From contig NC_069124.1 of assembly GCF_026914265.1 (NCBI RefSeq), positions 54,455,888-54,519,887 on the forward strand: a stretch of DNA of 64,000 bases, read 5' to 3'. Under the pieces are notes generated by a model. That model did not search any database and was not told where the DNA came from. It saw only the letters and a list, made by a program, of their open reading frames with translations. A program made the position numbers and the translations under genes. Source of the stretch: Mya arenaria. Its lineage: Eukaryota; Mollusca; Bivalvia; Myida; Myidae. Below, piece after piece: positions 34,093 through 47,428 of the stretch (positions are counted from its first letter, which is position 1; every line of letters begins with the position of its first letter).

Positions 34093-37000
34093 TGTCACGA
34101 TTTACGCTCGATAGTATCAGTGTTCGAAGGGTCCCCCGTCACGGTTAACGCTCGATAGTATCAGGGTTCGAAGGATCCAATGTCACGGTTATGGTTCGAT
34201 AGCATCAGGGTTCGGAGGTTCCTCTGTTACGGTTTTCGCTCGATAGCACCAGGGTTCGAAGGGTCCTCTGTCACGGTTTTCACTCGATAGCATCAGGGTT
34301 CGAAGGGTCCTCTGTCACGGTTTTCACTTGATAGCACCAGGGTTCGAAGGGTTCTCTGTCACGGTTTTCACTCGATAGCATCAGGGTTCGGAGGATCCTC
34401 TGTCACGGTTTTCGCTCGATAGCATCAGGGTTCGGAGGATCCTCTGTTACGGTTTTCGCTCGATAGCATCAGGGTTCGGAGGATCCTCTGTCACGGTTTT
34501 CGCTCGATAGCATCAGGGTTCGGAGGGTCCTCTGTTACGGTTTTCACTCGATAGCACCAGGGTTCGAAGGGTCCTCTGTTACGTTTTTCACTCGATAGCA
34601 CCAGGGTTCGGAGGTTCCTCTGTTACGGTTTTCACTCGATAGTATCAGGGTTCGGAGGGTCCTCTGTTACGGTTTTCACTCAATAGCACCAGGGTTCGGA
34701 GGATCCTCTGTCATGGATTTCGCTTGATAGTATCAGGATTCGAAGGATCCTCTGTCCCGGTTTTCACTCGATATCATCAGGGTTCGGAGGATCGATAATA
34801 ACAAGGTTCGGATGATCCTCTGTCATGGATTTCGCTCTACAGTATCATGGCTCGTGAAATCATCTGTCACGGTTTCCACTCGATAGTGTCATGGCTCGTG
34901 AGATCCTCTGTCACAGTTTCCGCTCGATAGTGTCATGGCTCGTGAGATCATCTGTCACGGTTTCCGCTCGATAGTATCATGGCTCGTGAGATCCTCTGTC
35001 ACGTTTTCCGCTCGATAGTGTCATGGCTCGTGAGATCCTCTGTCACGTTTTCCGCTCGATAGTGTCATGGCTCGTGAGATCCTCTGTCACGTTTTCCGCT
35101 CGATAGTGTCATGGCTCGTGAGATCCTCTGACACGGTTTCCGCTCGATAGTGTCATGGCTCGTGAGATCCTCTGACACGGTTTCCGCTCGATAGTGTCAT
35201 GGCTCGTGAGATCCTCTGTCACGGTTTCCGCTCGATAGTGTCATGGCTCGTGAGATCCTCTGTCACGGTTTCCGCTCGATAGTGTCATGGCTCGTGAGAT
35301 CCTCTGTCACGGTTTCCGCTCGATAGTGTCATGGCTCGTGAGATCCTCTGTCACGGTTTCCGCTCGATAGTGTCATGGCTCGTGAGATCCTCTGTCACGG
35401 TTTCCGCTCGATAGTGTCATGGCTCGTGAGATCCTCTGTCACGGTTTCCGCTCGATAGTGTCATGGCTCGTGAGATCCTCTGTCACGGTTTCCGCTCGAT
35501 AGTGTCATGGCTCGTGAGATCCTCTGACACGGTTTCCGCTCGATAGTGTCATGGCTCGTGAGATCCTCTGACACGGTTTCCGCTCGATAGTATCATGGCT
35601 CGTGAGATCCTCTGACACGGTTTCCGCTCGATAGTATCATGGCTCGTGAGATCTTCTGTCACGGTTTCCGCTCGATAGTGTCATGGCTCGTGAGATCCTC
35701 TGTCATGGTTTCCGCTCGATAGTGTCATGGCTCGTGTGATCCTCTGTCACGGTTTCCGCTCGATAGTGTCATGGCTCGTTTGATTCTCTGTCACGGTTTC
35801 CGCTCGATAGTGTCATGGCTCGTGAGATCCTCTGTGACGGGTTTCGCTTGATAGTATCAAGGTTCGGAGGATTCTCTGACACGGTTTTCGCTTGATAGTA
35901 TCAGGGTTATGATGATCCTTTGTCACGGTTTTCGCTAGATAGTATCAGGGTTGCGATGATCCTCTGTCATGGCTTTCACTCGATAGTATCAGGGTTATGA
36001 TGATCGTCTGTCACGGTTTTCGCTAGATAGTATCAGGGTTACGATGATCCTCTGTCACGATTTTCGCTAGATAGTATCAGGGTTACGATGATCCTTTGTC
36101 ACGGTTTTCGCTTGATAGTATCAGGGTTACGATGATCTTCTGTCACGGTTTTCGCTTGATAGTATCAGCGTTTCGACGATCCTCTGTCACAGTTTGCACT
36201 AGATAGTATCAGCGTTACGATGATCCTCTGTCACGGTTTTCGCTAGATAGTATCAGGGTTCGGAGGATTCTCTGACACGGTTTTCGCTAGATAGTATCAG
36301 GGTTACGATGATCCTCTGTCATGGTTTTCACTAGATAGTATCAGGGTTCGTGAGATCCTCTGTCACGGTTTTCGCTTGATAGTATCAGGGCTCGTGAGAT
36401 CCTCTGTCACGGTTTTCGCTTGATAGTTTCAGGGTTACGATGATCCTTTGTCACGGTTTTCGCTTGATAGTATCAGGGTTACGATGATCCTTTGTAACGG
36501 TTTTCGCTTGATAGTATCAGGGCTACGATGATCCTCTGTCACGGATTTCGCTTGATAGTATCAGGGTTCGTGAGATCCTCTGTCACGGTTTTCGCTAGAT
36601 GGTATCAGGGTTCGTGAGATCCTCTGACACGGTTTTCGCTTGATAGTATCAGGGTTACGATGATCCTCTGTCACGGTGATCGCTTGATAGTATTAGGGTT
36701 CGTGAGATCCTCTGTCACTGTTTTCGCTTGATAGTATCAGGGCTACGATTATCCTCTGTCACGTCTTTCGCTAGATAGTATCAGCGTTACGATGATCCTC
36801 TGTCACGGTTTTCACTGGATAGTATCAGGATAACGATGATCCTCTGTCACGGTTTTCGCTTGATAGTATCAGGGTAACGATGATCCTCTGTTACAGTTTT
36901 CGCAAGATAGTATCAGGGTTCGTGAGATCCTCTGTCACGGTTTTCGCTTGATAGTATCAGGGTTCGTGAGATCCTCTGTTATGGTTTTCGCTAGTTGGTA

Positions 37001-40000
37001 TCAGGGTTACGATGATCCTCTGTCACAGTTTTCGCTTGATAGTATCAGGGTTACGATGATCCTCTGTCACGGTGATCACTTGATAGTATCAGGGTTCGTG
37101 AGATCCTCTGTCACTGTTTTCGCTTGATAGTATCAGGGTTACGATTATCCTCTGTCACGGTTTTCGCTAGATAGTATCATGGTTACGATGCTCCTCTGTC
37201 ACGGTTTTCGCTAGATAGAATCAGCGTTACGATGATCCTCTGTCACGGTTTTCACTTTATAGTATCATGACTCGTGAGATCCTCTGTCACGGTTTCCGCT
37301 CGATAGTGTCATGGCTCGTGAGATCCTCTGTCACGGTTTCCGCTCGATAGTGTCATGGCTCGTGTGATCGTCTGACACGATTTCCGCTCGATAGTTTCAT
37401 GGCTCGTGAGATTCTCTGTCACGGTTTCCGCTCGATAGTGTCATGGCTCGTGAGATCCTCTGTGACGGGTTTCGCTTGATAGTATCAAGGTTCGGAAGAT
37501 TCTCTGACACGGTTTTCGCTTGATAGTATCAGGGTTACGATGATCCTTTGTCACGGTTTTCGCTAGATAGTATCAGGGTTGCGATGATCCTCTGTCATGG
37601 CTTACACTCGATAGTATCAGGGTTATGATGATCGTCTGTCACGGTTTTCGCTAGATAGTATCAGGGTTACGATGATCCTCTGTCACGGTTTTCGCTTGAT
37701 AGTATCAGGGTTACGATGATCTTCTGTCACGGTTTTCGCTTGATAGTATCAGCGTTTCGACGATCCTCTGTCACGGTTTTCGCTAGATAGTATCAGCGTT
37801 ACGATGATCCTCTGTCACGGTTTTTGCTAGATAGTATCAGGGTTCGGAGGATTCTCTGACACGGTTTTCGCTAGATAGTATCAGGGTTACGATGATCCTC
37901 TGTCATGGTTTTCACTAGATAGTATCAGGGTTCGTGAGATCCTCTGTCACGGTTTTCGCTTGATAGTATCAGGGCTCGTGAGATCCTCTGTCACGGTTTT
38001 CGCTTGATATTTTCAGGGTTACGATGATCCTTTGTCACGGTTTTCGCTTGATAGTATCAGGGTTACGATGATCCTTTGTCACGGTTTTCGCTTGATAGTA
38101 TCAGGGTTACGATGATCCTCTGTCACGGTTTTCGCTTGATAGTATCAGGGTTCGTGAGATCCTCTGTCACGGTTTTCGCTAGATGGTATCAGGGTTCGTG
38201 AGATCCTCTGTCACGGTTTTCGCTTGATAGTATCAGGGTTACGATTATCCTCTGTCACGGTGATCGCTTGATAGTATTAGGGTTCGTGAGATCCTCTGTC
38301 ACTGTTTTCGCTTGATAGTATCAGGGCTACGATTATCCTCTGTCACGGTTTTCGCTAGATAGTATCAGCGTTACGATGATCCTCTGTCACGGTTTTCACT
38401 TGATAGTATCAGGGTAACGATGATCCTCTGTCACAGTTTTCGCAAGATAGTATCAGGGTTCGTGAGATCCTCTGTCACGGTTTTCGCTTGATAGTATCAG
38501 GGTTCTTGAGATCCTCTGTCATGGTTTTCGCTAGATGGTATCAGGGTTACGATGATCCTCTGTCACAGTTTTCGCTTGATAGTATCAGGGTTACGATGAT
38601 CCTCTGTCACGGTGATCGCTTGATAGTATCAGGGTTCGTGAGATCCTCTGTCACTGTTTTCGCTTGATAGTATCAGGGTTACGATTATCCTCTGTCACGG
38701 TTTTCGCTAGATAGAATCAGCGTTACGATGATCCTCTGTCACGGTTTTCGCTAGATAGTATCAGCGTTACGATGATCCTCTGTCACGGTTTCGCTTGATA
38801 GTATCAGGGTAACGATGATCTTCTGTCACGGTTTTCGCTTGATAGTATCAGGGTAACGATGATCTTCTGTCACGGTTTTCGCTAGATAGTATCAGCGTTA
38901 CGATGATCCTCTGTCACGGTTTCGCTTGATAGTATCAGGGTAACGATGATCTTCTGTCACGGTTTTCGCTTGATAGTATCAGGGTAACGATAATCCTCTG
39001 TCACGGTTTTCGCTAGATAGTATCAGCGTTACGATAATCCTCTGTCACGGTTTCGCTTGATAGTATCAGGGTAACGATGATCTTCTGTCACGGTTTTCGC
39101 TTGATAGTATCAGGGTTCGTGAGATCCTCTGTCACGGTTTTCGCTAGATGGTATCAGGGTTCGTGAGATCCTCTGTCACGGTTTTCGCTTGATAGTATCA
39201 GGGTTACGATTATCCTCTGTCACGGTGATCGCTTGATAGTATTAGGGTTCGTGAGATCCTCTGTCACTGTTTTCGCTTGATAGTATCAGGGCTACGATTA
39301 TCCTCTGTCACGGTTTTCGCTAGATAGTATCAGCGTTACGATGATCCTCTGTCACGGTTTTCACTTGATAGTATCAGGGTAACGATGATCCTCTGTCACA
39401 GTTTTCGCAAGATAGTATCAGGGTTCGTGAGATCCTCTGTCACGGTTTTCGCTTGATAGTATCAGGGTTCTTGAGATCCTCTGTCATGGTTTTCGCTAGA
39501 TGGTATCAGGGTTACGATGATCCTCTGTCACAGTTTTCGCTTGATAGTATCAGGGTTACGATGATCCTCTGTCACGGTGATCGCTTGATAGTATCAGGGT
39601 TCGTGAGATCCTCTGTCACTGTTTTCGCTTGATAGTATCAGGGTTACGATTATCCTCTGTCACGGTTTTCGCTAGATAGAATCAGCGTTACGATGATCCT
39701 CTGTCACGGTTTTCGCTAGATAGTATCAGCGTTACGATGATCCTCTGTCACGGTTTCGCTTGATAGTATCAGGGTAACGATGATCTTCTGTCACGGTTTT
39801 CGCTTGATAGTATCAGGGTAACGATGATCTTCTGTCACGGTTTTCGCTAGATAGTATCAGCGTTACGATGATCCTCTGTCACGGTTTCGCTTGATAGTAT
39901 CAGGGTAACGATGATCTTCTGTCACGGTTTTCGCTTGATAGTATCAGGGTAACGATAATCCTCTGTCACGGTTTTCGCTAGATAGTATCAGCGTTACGAT

Positions 40001-43000
40001 AATCCTCTGTCACGGTTTCGCTTGATAGTATCAGGGTAACGATGATCTTCTGTCACGGTTTTCGCTTGATAGTATCAGGGTAACGATGATCCTCTATCAT
40101 GGCTTTCACTCGATAGTAGCAGGGTTCGGAGGATTCTCTGACACGGTATTCGCTAGATAGTATCAGGGTTACGATGATCCTCTGTCACGGTTTTCGCTAG
40201 ATAGTATCAGGGTTCGTGAGATCCTCTGTCATGGTTTTCGCTTGATAGAATCAGGGTTCGTGAGATCCTCTGTCATGGTTTTCGCTAGATAGCATCAGGG
40301 TTTGTGAGATCCTCTGTCATGGTTTTCGCTAGATAGTATCAGGGTTCGTGAGATCCTCTGTCATGGTTTTCGCTAGATAGTATCAGGGTTCGTGAGATCC
40401 TCTGTCATGGTTTTCGCTAGATGGTATCAGGGTTCGTGAGATCCTCTGTCACGATTTTCGCTAGATAGTATTAGGGTTCCGATGATCCTCTGTCAAGGCT
40501 TTCACTTTATAGTATCAGATTTCGGAGGATTCTCTGACACGGTATTCGCTAGATAGTATCAGGGTTACGATGATCCTCTGTCACGGTTTTCACTTGATAG
40601 TATCAGGGTAACGATGATCCTCTGTCACAGTTTTCGCAAGATAGTATCAGGGTTCGTGAGATCCTCTGTCACGGTTTTCGCTTGACAGTATCAGGGTTCT
40701 TGAGATCCTCTGTCATGGTTTTCGCTAGATGGTATCAGGGTTACGATGATCCTCTGTCACAGTTTTCGCTTGATAGTATCAGGGTTACGATGATCCTCTG
40801 TCACGGTGATCGCTTGATAGTATCAGGGTTCGTGAGATCCTCTGTCACTGTTTTCGCTTGATAGTACCAGGGTTACGATTATCCTCTGTCACGGTTTTCG
40901 CTAGATAGAATCAGCGTTACGATGATCCTCTGTCACGGTTTTCGCTAGATAGTATCAGCGTTACGATGATCCTCTGTCACGGTTTCGCTTGATAGTATCA
41001 GGGTAACGATGATCTTCTGTCACGGTTTTCGCTTGATAGTATCAGGGTAACGATAATCCTCTGTCACGGTTTTCGCTAGATATTATCAGGGTTACGATGA
41101 TCCTCTGTCACGGTTTTCGCTAGATAGTATCAGGGTTCGTGAGATCCTCTGTCATGGTTTTCGCTTGATAGTATCAGGGTTCGTGAGATCCTCTGTCACG
41201 GTTTTCGCTAGATAGCATCAGGGTTTGTGAGATCCTCTGTCATGGTTTTCGCTAGATAGTATCAGGGTTCGTGAGATCCTCTGTCATGGTTTTCGCTAGA
41301 TAGTATCAGGGTTCGTGAGATCCTCTGTCATGGTTTTCACTAGATGGTATCAGGGTTCGTGAGATCCTCTGTCACGATTTTCGCTAGATAGTATTAGGGT
41401 TCCGATGATCCTCTGTCAAGGCTTTCACTTTATAGTATCAGATTTCGGAGGATTCTCTGACACGGTATTCGCTAGATAGTATCAGGGTTACGATGATCCT
41501 CTGTCACGGTTTTCACTTGATAGTATCAGGGTAACGATGATCCTCTGTCACAGTTTTCGCAAGATAGTATCAGGGTTCGTGAGATCCTCTGTCACGGTTT
41601 TCGCTTGATAGTATCAGGGTTCTTGAGATCCTCTGTCATGGTTTTCGCTAGATGGTATCAGGGTTACGATGATCCTCTGTCACAGTTTTCGCTTGATAGT
41701 ATCAGGGTTACGATGATCCTCTGTCACGGTGATCGCTTGATAGTATCAGGGTTCGTGAGATCCTCTGTCACTGTTTTCGCTTGATAGTATCAGGGTTACG
41801 ATTATCCTCTGTCACGGTTTTCGCTAGATAGAATCAGCGTTACGATGATCCTCTGTCACGGTTTTCGCTAGATAGTATCAGCGTTACGATGATCCTCTGT
41901 CACGGTTTCGCTTGATAGTATCAGGGTAACGATGATCTTCTGTCACGGTTTTCGCTTGATAGTATCAGGGTAACGATGATCCTCTGTCACGGTTTTCGCT
42001 AGATATTATCAGGGTAACGATGATCCTCTATCATGGCTTTCACTCGATAGTATCAGGGTTCGTGAGATCCTCTGTCACGGTTTTCGCTTGATAGTATCAG
42101 GGTTCGGAGGATTCTCTGACACGGTATTCGCTAGATGGTATCAGGGTTCGTGAGATCCTCTGTCATGGTTTTCGCTAGATAGTATCAGGGTTCGGAGGAT
42201 TCTCTGACACGGTATTCGCTAGATGGTATCAGGGTTCGTGAGATCCTCTGTCATGGTTTTCGCTAGATAGCATCAGGGTTTGTGAGATCCTCTGTCATGG
42301 TTTTCGCTAGATAGTATCAGGGTTCGTGAGATCCTCTGTCATGGTTTTCGCTAGATAGTATCAGGGTTCGTGAGATCCTCTGTCATGGTTTTCGCTAGAT
42401 GGTATCAGGGTTCGTGAGATCCTCTGTCACGATTTTCGCTAGATAGTATTAGGGTTCCGATGATCCTCTGTCAAGGCTTTCACTTTATAGTATCAGATTT
42501 CGGAGGATTCTCTGACACGGTATTCGCTAGATAGTATCAGGGTTACGATGATCCTCTGTCACGGTTTTCGCTAGATAGTATCAGGGTTCGTGAGATCCTC
42601 TATCATGGTTTTCGCTCGATAGTATCAGGGTTCGTGAGATCCTCTGTCACGGTTTTCGCTAGATTGTATCAGGATTCGTGAGATTCTCTGTCACGGTTTT
42701 CGCTAGATGGTATCAGGATTCGTGAGATCCTCTGTCACGGTTTTCGCTCGATTGTATCAGGGTTCGTGAGATCCTCTGTCACTGTTTTCGATAGATGGTA
42801 TCAGGATTCGTGAGATCCTCTGTCATGGTTTTCGCTAGATGGTATCAGGATTCGTGAGATCCTCTGTCACGGTTTTCGCTAGATAGTATCAGGGTTCGTG
42901 AGATCCTCTGTCACGGCTTTCGCTAGATGGTATCAGGGTTCATGAGATCGTCTGTCACGGTTTTCGCTAGATGGTATCAGGGTTCGTGAGATCCTCTGTC

Positions 43001-43455
43001 ACGGTTTTCGCTAGATAGTATCAGTGTTCGTGAAATCCTCTGTCATGGTTTTCGCTAGATAGTATCAGGGTTCGTGAGATCCTCTGTCACGGTTTTCGCT
43101 AGATGGTATCAGGGTTCGTGAGATCCTCTGTCACGGTTTTCGCTAGATGGTATCAGGGTTCGTGAGATCCTCTGTCACGGTTTTCGCTCGATTGCACAGG
43201 GTTCGTGAGATCCTCTGTCACGGTTTTCGCTAGATGGTATGAGGGTTCGTGAGATCCTTTGTCACGGTTTTCGCTAGATGGTATCAGGGTTCGTGAGATC
43301 CTCTATCACGGTTTTCGGTAGATGGTATCAGGATTCGTGAGATCCTCTGTCACGGTTTTCGCTCGATTGTATCAGGGTTCGTGAGATCCTCTGTCACGGT
43401 TTTCTCTTGAAAGTATCAGGGTTCGAAGGGTCCTCCGGCATGGATTTCGTTCGAT
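34093..43455. repeat. 44-bp minisatellite array, 9.4 kb, about 212 units
   Basis: The unit can be written as CCTCTGTCACGGTTTTCGCT followed by a GATAGTATCAGGGTTCGTGA segment and GAT; nearly all units are 44 bp, with some 43-bp units (CACGGTTTCGC). It is GC-richer than the flanks. Unit types are zoned: GATAGCATCAGGGTTCGGAG types at 34.2-34.8 kb, a uniform GATAGTGTCATGGCTCG type at 34.85-35.85 kb, mixed AGATAGTATCAG types to 42.6 kb, and an AGATGGTATCAG type to the end. Larger blocks repeat at offsets of 1,628, about 965 and 923 bp. The array has no long open frame and no unique spacers. Confidence 0.97.
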
Positions 43456-44045
43456 AGCTTCGGAAGGGGTTATTTATAATAGCGTCTTTTTCGTAAATAA
43501 ACAGCGTACAAAGTTGAAATAGTTAACTTCTTCTTATGTCCTTGAAATAAGTGGCATGCTTGAACATGTGTCATGGATTTTAAAGGTTTGTGTCATTTGT
43601 GTGACAGGTTTGTGGACGATTGATATGAAATCGCTTGATCAAAGTGATTTTACTCTTTGCAGACACAGATGTTTTCTTCCACGTTTCAATAAAAGCCAAT
43701 GACTCTGATATTTGTCTGAAGTTACAGTTCCATAAATTTATGAGCGGTTTATCTCCCTGTACAGACACACTTAAATTGAATTCTTGAGATTATTATATTG
43801 TTCACTGTGTAACGTAAACGCACGTCTACTAGTAACTTACAATAAAAAATTAACAGGCCTTATCTCTTTCAAAACATAATACACAACATATCACAAACAT
43901 AAAACTATGGCAGGCAATAAATGGCCACTTAAATTGCATATTCTGTTGTAAATGATGGTGATGCGTGAGGGCTTGTTTACAAAATATGTGTTATGAAATA
44001 TTGTTTACATTAATTCTACTGTAATACTTTACTGTCAAAACAGCA
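43456..44045. other. No gene recognised
   Basis: AT-rich unique-looking sequence between the 44-bp array and a MITE. The 62-residue minus frame at 43580-43768 has no recognisable motif. Confidence 0.35.
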
Positions 44046-44505
44046 TTAAAGGGGCTAGACACCACATGGTCCCAAAATCGGCAATTTCCTCAAGACAAGC
44101 CATCAATTGTCAATATGAGCTAGTATGAGGTCGATAATACCATACCTCATTTTACATGATTAAAATCATATTTTGTCGCTATCTCAGCGGAGTTCACCCA
44201 TTTAAAAATAGCACAAAATGGTTTCCCAGTTTATAGAATGTATATTTAGCAGTGAATGTGACGTGATTCGTAAAGATACATATTACGACGCTATTTTTAG
44301 ATTAACTTGGATTTATATGGTAGACAAACCAAGTAGCTTTCGAATTAGAAATGTACGTAAAAACTGCGAAAGATGCATGTGTCGTAAGCGTTGTCAGTAA
44401 ATAATATTCAATGCGTTGTACACAGCGATATCAATTTTATGTTAGTTTTTGACTTTGATCTTTTGTTCGTGCAAATTGAATCATCTGGTGTCTAAGTCCC
44501 TTTAA
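44046..44505. mobile_element. TTAA-flanked MITE (piggyBac-like), 460 bp
   Basis: The left end TTAAAGGGGCTAGACACCA and the right end, reversed (TTAAAGGGACTTAGACACCA), form terminal inverted repeats, with TTAA at both outer edges as in piggyBac-type insertions. I remember this family as common in bivalves. The 60-residue Cys/Arg-rich frame inside (44218-44400) has no known motif and probably belongs to the element. Confidence 0.75.
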
Positions 44506-45439
44506 ATGAAATGGATTCAAAATATCGGATTGAACAAGGACACCGATCAAATTCTCATCACATAATCGCTATTTATAGGTTTCAGTACCATGTCGATACA
44601 TTTAACGATAAGTAAGTAATACGATTTCAATAATCATTTTTAAACTGATACTTTACTTCAGAAATCAATATATTCTGCACGTTAAATTAGTATAAAACTT
44701 TAAATTTGATTGGAGGTTTAACAAGATTCAGCAGTGTATTAATATGTGTATTTGTTTTGGAATGCATTTTGATAAATGGAATTTGAACAGATACAATAGC
44801 ACAAAAATATCGAATTTATCTTTGCATTGCTTTTCCATTGAACTATTTTCGATAGTTATGAATTCCATTTACTTGCTAGTCGACTTCAATTGTCTCACCA
44901 TAATGGAAATGTTTGCTCGCTCGTCGAAACCCCATAAGAACTCTTCTGAGACTTGATCAAAAGCCGTGACTCTCTCGATCAACATTCGGAATATCTCCGC
45001 CATTTTCCATCAAAAACAACCTCAGATATGTATGCCGGTTCACCAGTAGAGGTAGTTCGTAAATAAATGAATACTACTGTTAATAATGTGTAGTGTTTTA
45101 ACGTGCATTTTGTATTTCAAAATTTTAATTGTTTGCCAGTGAAGTGTTTAATTGCATAAATATTTTAGGTCCCCAAGAGTAAAGTCATTTTGCTTAAGTT
45201 CTAAATTGAATTTGAAATTGATACGCGATCTACTTGCAGTGTAGTTAAATGTAAATATTTCTGACATGTAAACCGTCCATATACATCCGAGGTTGTTTTC
45301 GATGGAATATGGCCGAGGAGTTACGAATGTATCGAACAAAAGCCGTGACAGAGGATCTTCCGAAAGGGCGATAAGCACGGGGTATGTTATACGGCATGTA
45401 GCTGCAACCCGTGAAATTGGGCCCACATGAGCTAAGGAA
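44506..45439. other. No gene recognised
   Basis: AT-rich up to about 45.1 kb. The minus-strand 128-residue frame at 45148-45534 overlaps the palindrome at 45440 and shows no domain that I recognise. It could be fortuitous. Confidence 0.3.
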
Positions 45440-45497
45440 TCCTCGGCACCCCAGTGCATAATATCATATAGGTTATGATACACTGGCGTGCCGAGGA
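45440..45497. repeat. Long perfect-type hairpin
   Basis: TCCTCGGCACCCCAGTGCAT pairs with the reverse complement of the right arm (TCCTCGGCACGCCAGTGTAT), giving a stem of about 20 bp with two mismatches and a loop of about 14 bases centred on ATATAGG. It is GC-rich against an AT-rich background. It could be a transposon end pair or a structured RNA; no other support for either. Confidence 0.7.
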
Positions 45498-46055
45498 TGG
45501 AGCTAAGGTGAAAATAAAAAAGAGGTAGCACCACAGACGACCATTCTAACGAAACACGGACCGCTCGGGAGCACCACTATACAGAGACTTTATTTGATTG
45601 CCTCACTTGTAACTTAACGATACTTACTGTGTATATACGATTTTGAAAATTCAATAAATAAGAATCCAATGCCATTTAAAATGTCCAAGTTTACGTCCGA
45701 CATAAAGCGTGTATATTTTACTAAATGATACAAATAAACAAACCAAGCCAGTTGCTTCAGCATATCGAAAACGCCTCCTCCACTATATTGTTTGTATGTA
45801 TACAAATGTTTATAACTCTAATTGAAAGGAGCAAATGGATAAATATAGAAGGACAACAGTCAACGTATAAGTGAATGGCGTCGAAATATACCCGCACAAT
45901 ATTTATAAAACGGTAACAGAAAAAAAACACGGTACAAATTGCGAAATAAACATCTGGGAACAACAAAGAAACAAAACCCTACGCTGGTCTTGGCATGCGG
46001 AAGAACGTCAACAGACGAAAGGGTAAGAAATACAACATATGATGAAGTATGTAAA

Positions 46056-47428
46056 TTGGTCCTATGAAAACGTCTACTGCACACTTGATTATTGGTCCCA
46101 GACAAAGGTCTATCTCATACTTGATTATTGGTCCCAGACAAAGGTCTACTTCACTCTTTATTATTGGTTCCATGTATAAAAGGTCAACTTCACACTAGAT
46201 TTTTGATTCCAAGTAAAGGTCTCCATCACACTTGATTATTGGTCACAGGTAAAGGTCTACCTCACACTAGATTTTTGATTCCTGGTAAAGGTCTACCTCA
46301 CACTTAATTATTGGTCCCAGGTAAAGGTCTACCTCACACTTGATTATTGGTCCCAGGTAAAGGTCTACCTCACACTTGATTTTTGATTCCTGGTAAAGGT
46401 CTACCTCACACTTGATTTTTGATTCCTGGTAAAGGTCTATCTCACACTTGATTTTTGATTCCAGGTAAAGGTCTACCTCGCATTTAATTATTGGTCCGAG
46501 ATAAAGGTCTACCTAAAACTTAATTATTGGTCGAAGGTAAAGGTCTACCTCACACTTAATTATTGGGCCCATGTTAAGGTCTACCTCATACTTTGTTATT
46601 GGTCCCAGGAAAAGGTCTACCTCACACTTGATTATTGGTCCCAAGTAAAGGTATACCTAACACTTTATTATTGGTCCCAGGAAAAAGTCTACCTCCCACT
46701 TAATTATTGGTCCTAGGTAAAGGTCTACCTAACACTTCATTATTGGTCCCAGGTAAGGTCTACCTCATATTTGATTATTGGTTCGAGGAAAAGGTCTACC
46801 TAACACTTGTTTATTGGTCCCAGGAAAAGGTCTACCTCATACTTGATTATTGTTCCCAGGAAAAGGTCTACCTCATATTTTATTATTGGTCCCAGGTAAA
46901 GGTCTACCTTACACTTGATTATTGGTCCCAGGTAAAGGTCTACCTCACCCTTGATTATTGGTCCCAGGAAAAGGTCTACCTCATACTTTATTATTGGTCC
47001 CAGGTAAAGGTCTATCTCACACTTGATTATTGGTTCCAGGAAAAGGTCTACCTCATACTTTATTACTGGTCCAAGGAAAAGGTCTACCTCATACTTTATT
47101 ATTGGTCCCAGGAAAAGGTCTATCTCACACTTGATTATTGGTTCCAGGAAAAGGTCTACCTCATACTTTATTACTGGTCCAAGGAAAAGGTCTACCTCAT
47201 ACTTTATTATTGGTCCCAGGAAAAGACCTAGCTCATACTTGATTATTGGTCCCAGGCAAAGGTATACCTAACACTTAATTATTGGTTTCAGGTAAAGGTC
47301 TACATAACACTTAATTATTGGTCCCAGGAAAAGGTCTACCTAACACTTAATTATTGGTCCCAGGAAAAGGTCTACCTCACACTTGATTATTGATTCCTGG
47401 TAAAGGTTTACTTCACACTTGATTTTTG
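46056..47428. repeat. 36-bp minisatellite array, about 38 units
   Basis: The unit is AAAGGTCTACCTCACACTTG plus ATTATTGGTCCCAGGT, with GTAAAGG/GAAAAGG and TTGATT/TTAATT alternatives. Because 36 is a multiple of 3, open frames with 12-residue periods run through it, for example plus 46707-47231 (repeat KVYLTLDYWSQE). No start context, splice site or flanking coding sequence supports translation. Confidence 0.95.

Noticed and set aside
34093-43455. CRISPR-like regular repeats
   Set aside because: The units are contiguous 44-bp tandem repeats with no unique spacers and no cas genes, and the genome is eukaryotic.
45860-46173. Overlapping minus frames with a GPIIK repeat
   Set aside because: Partly the translated 36-bp array and partly AT-rich flank; no motif.
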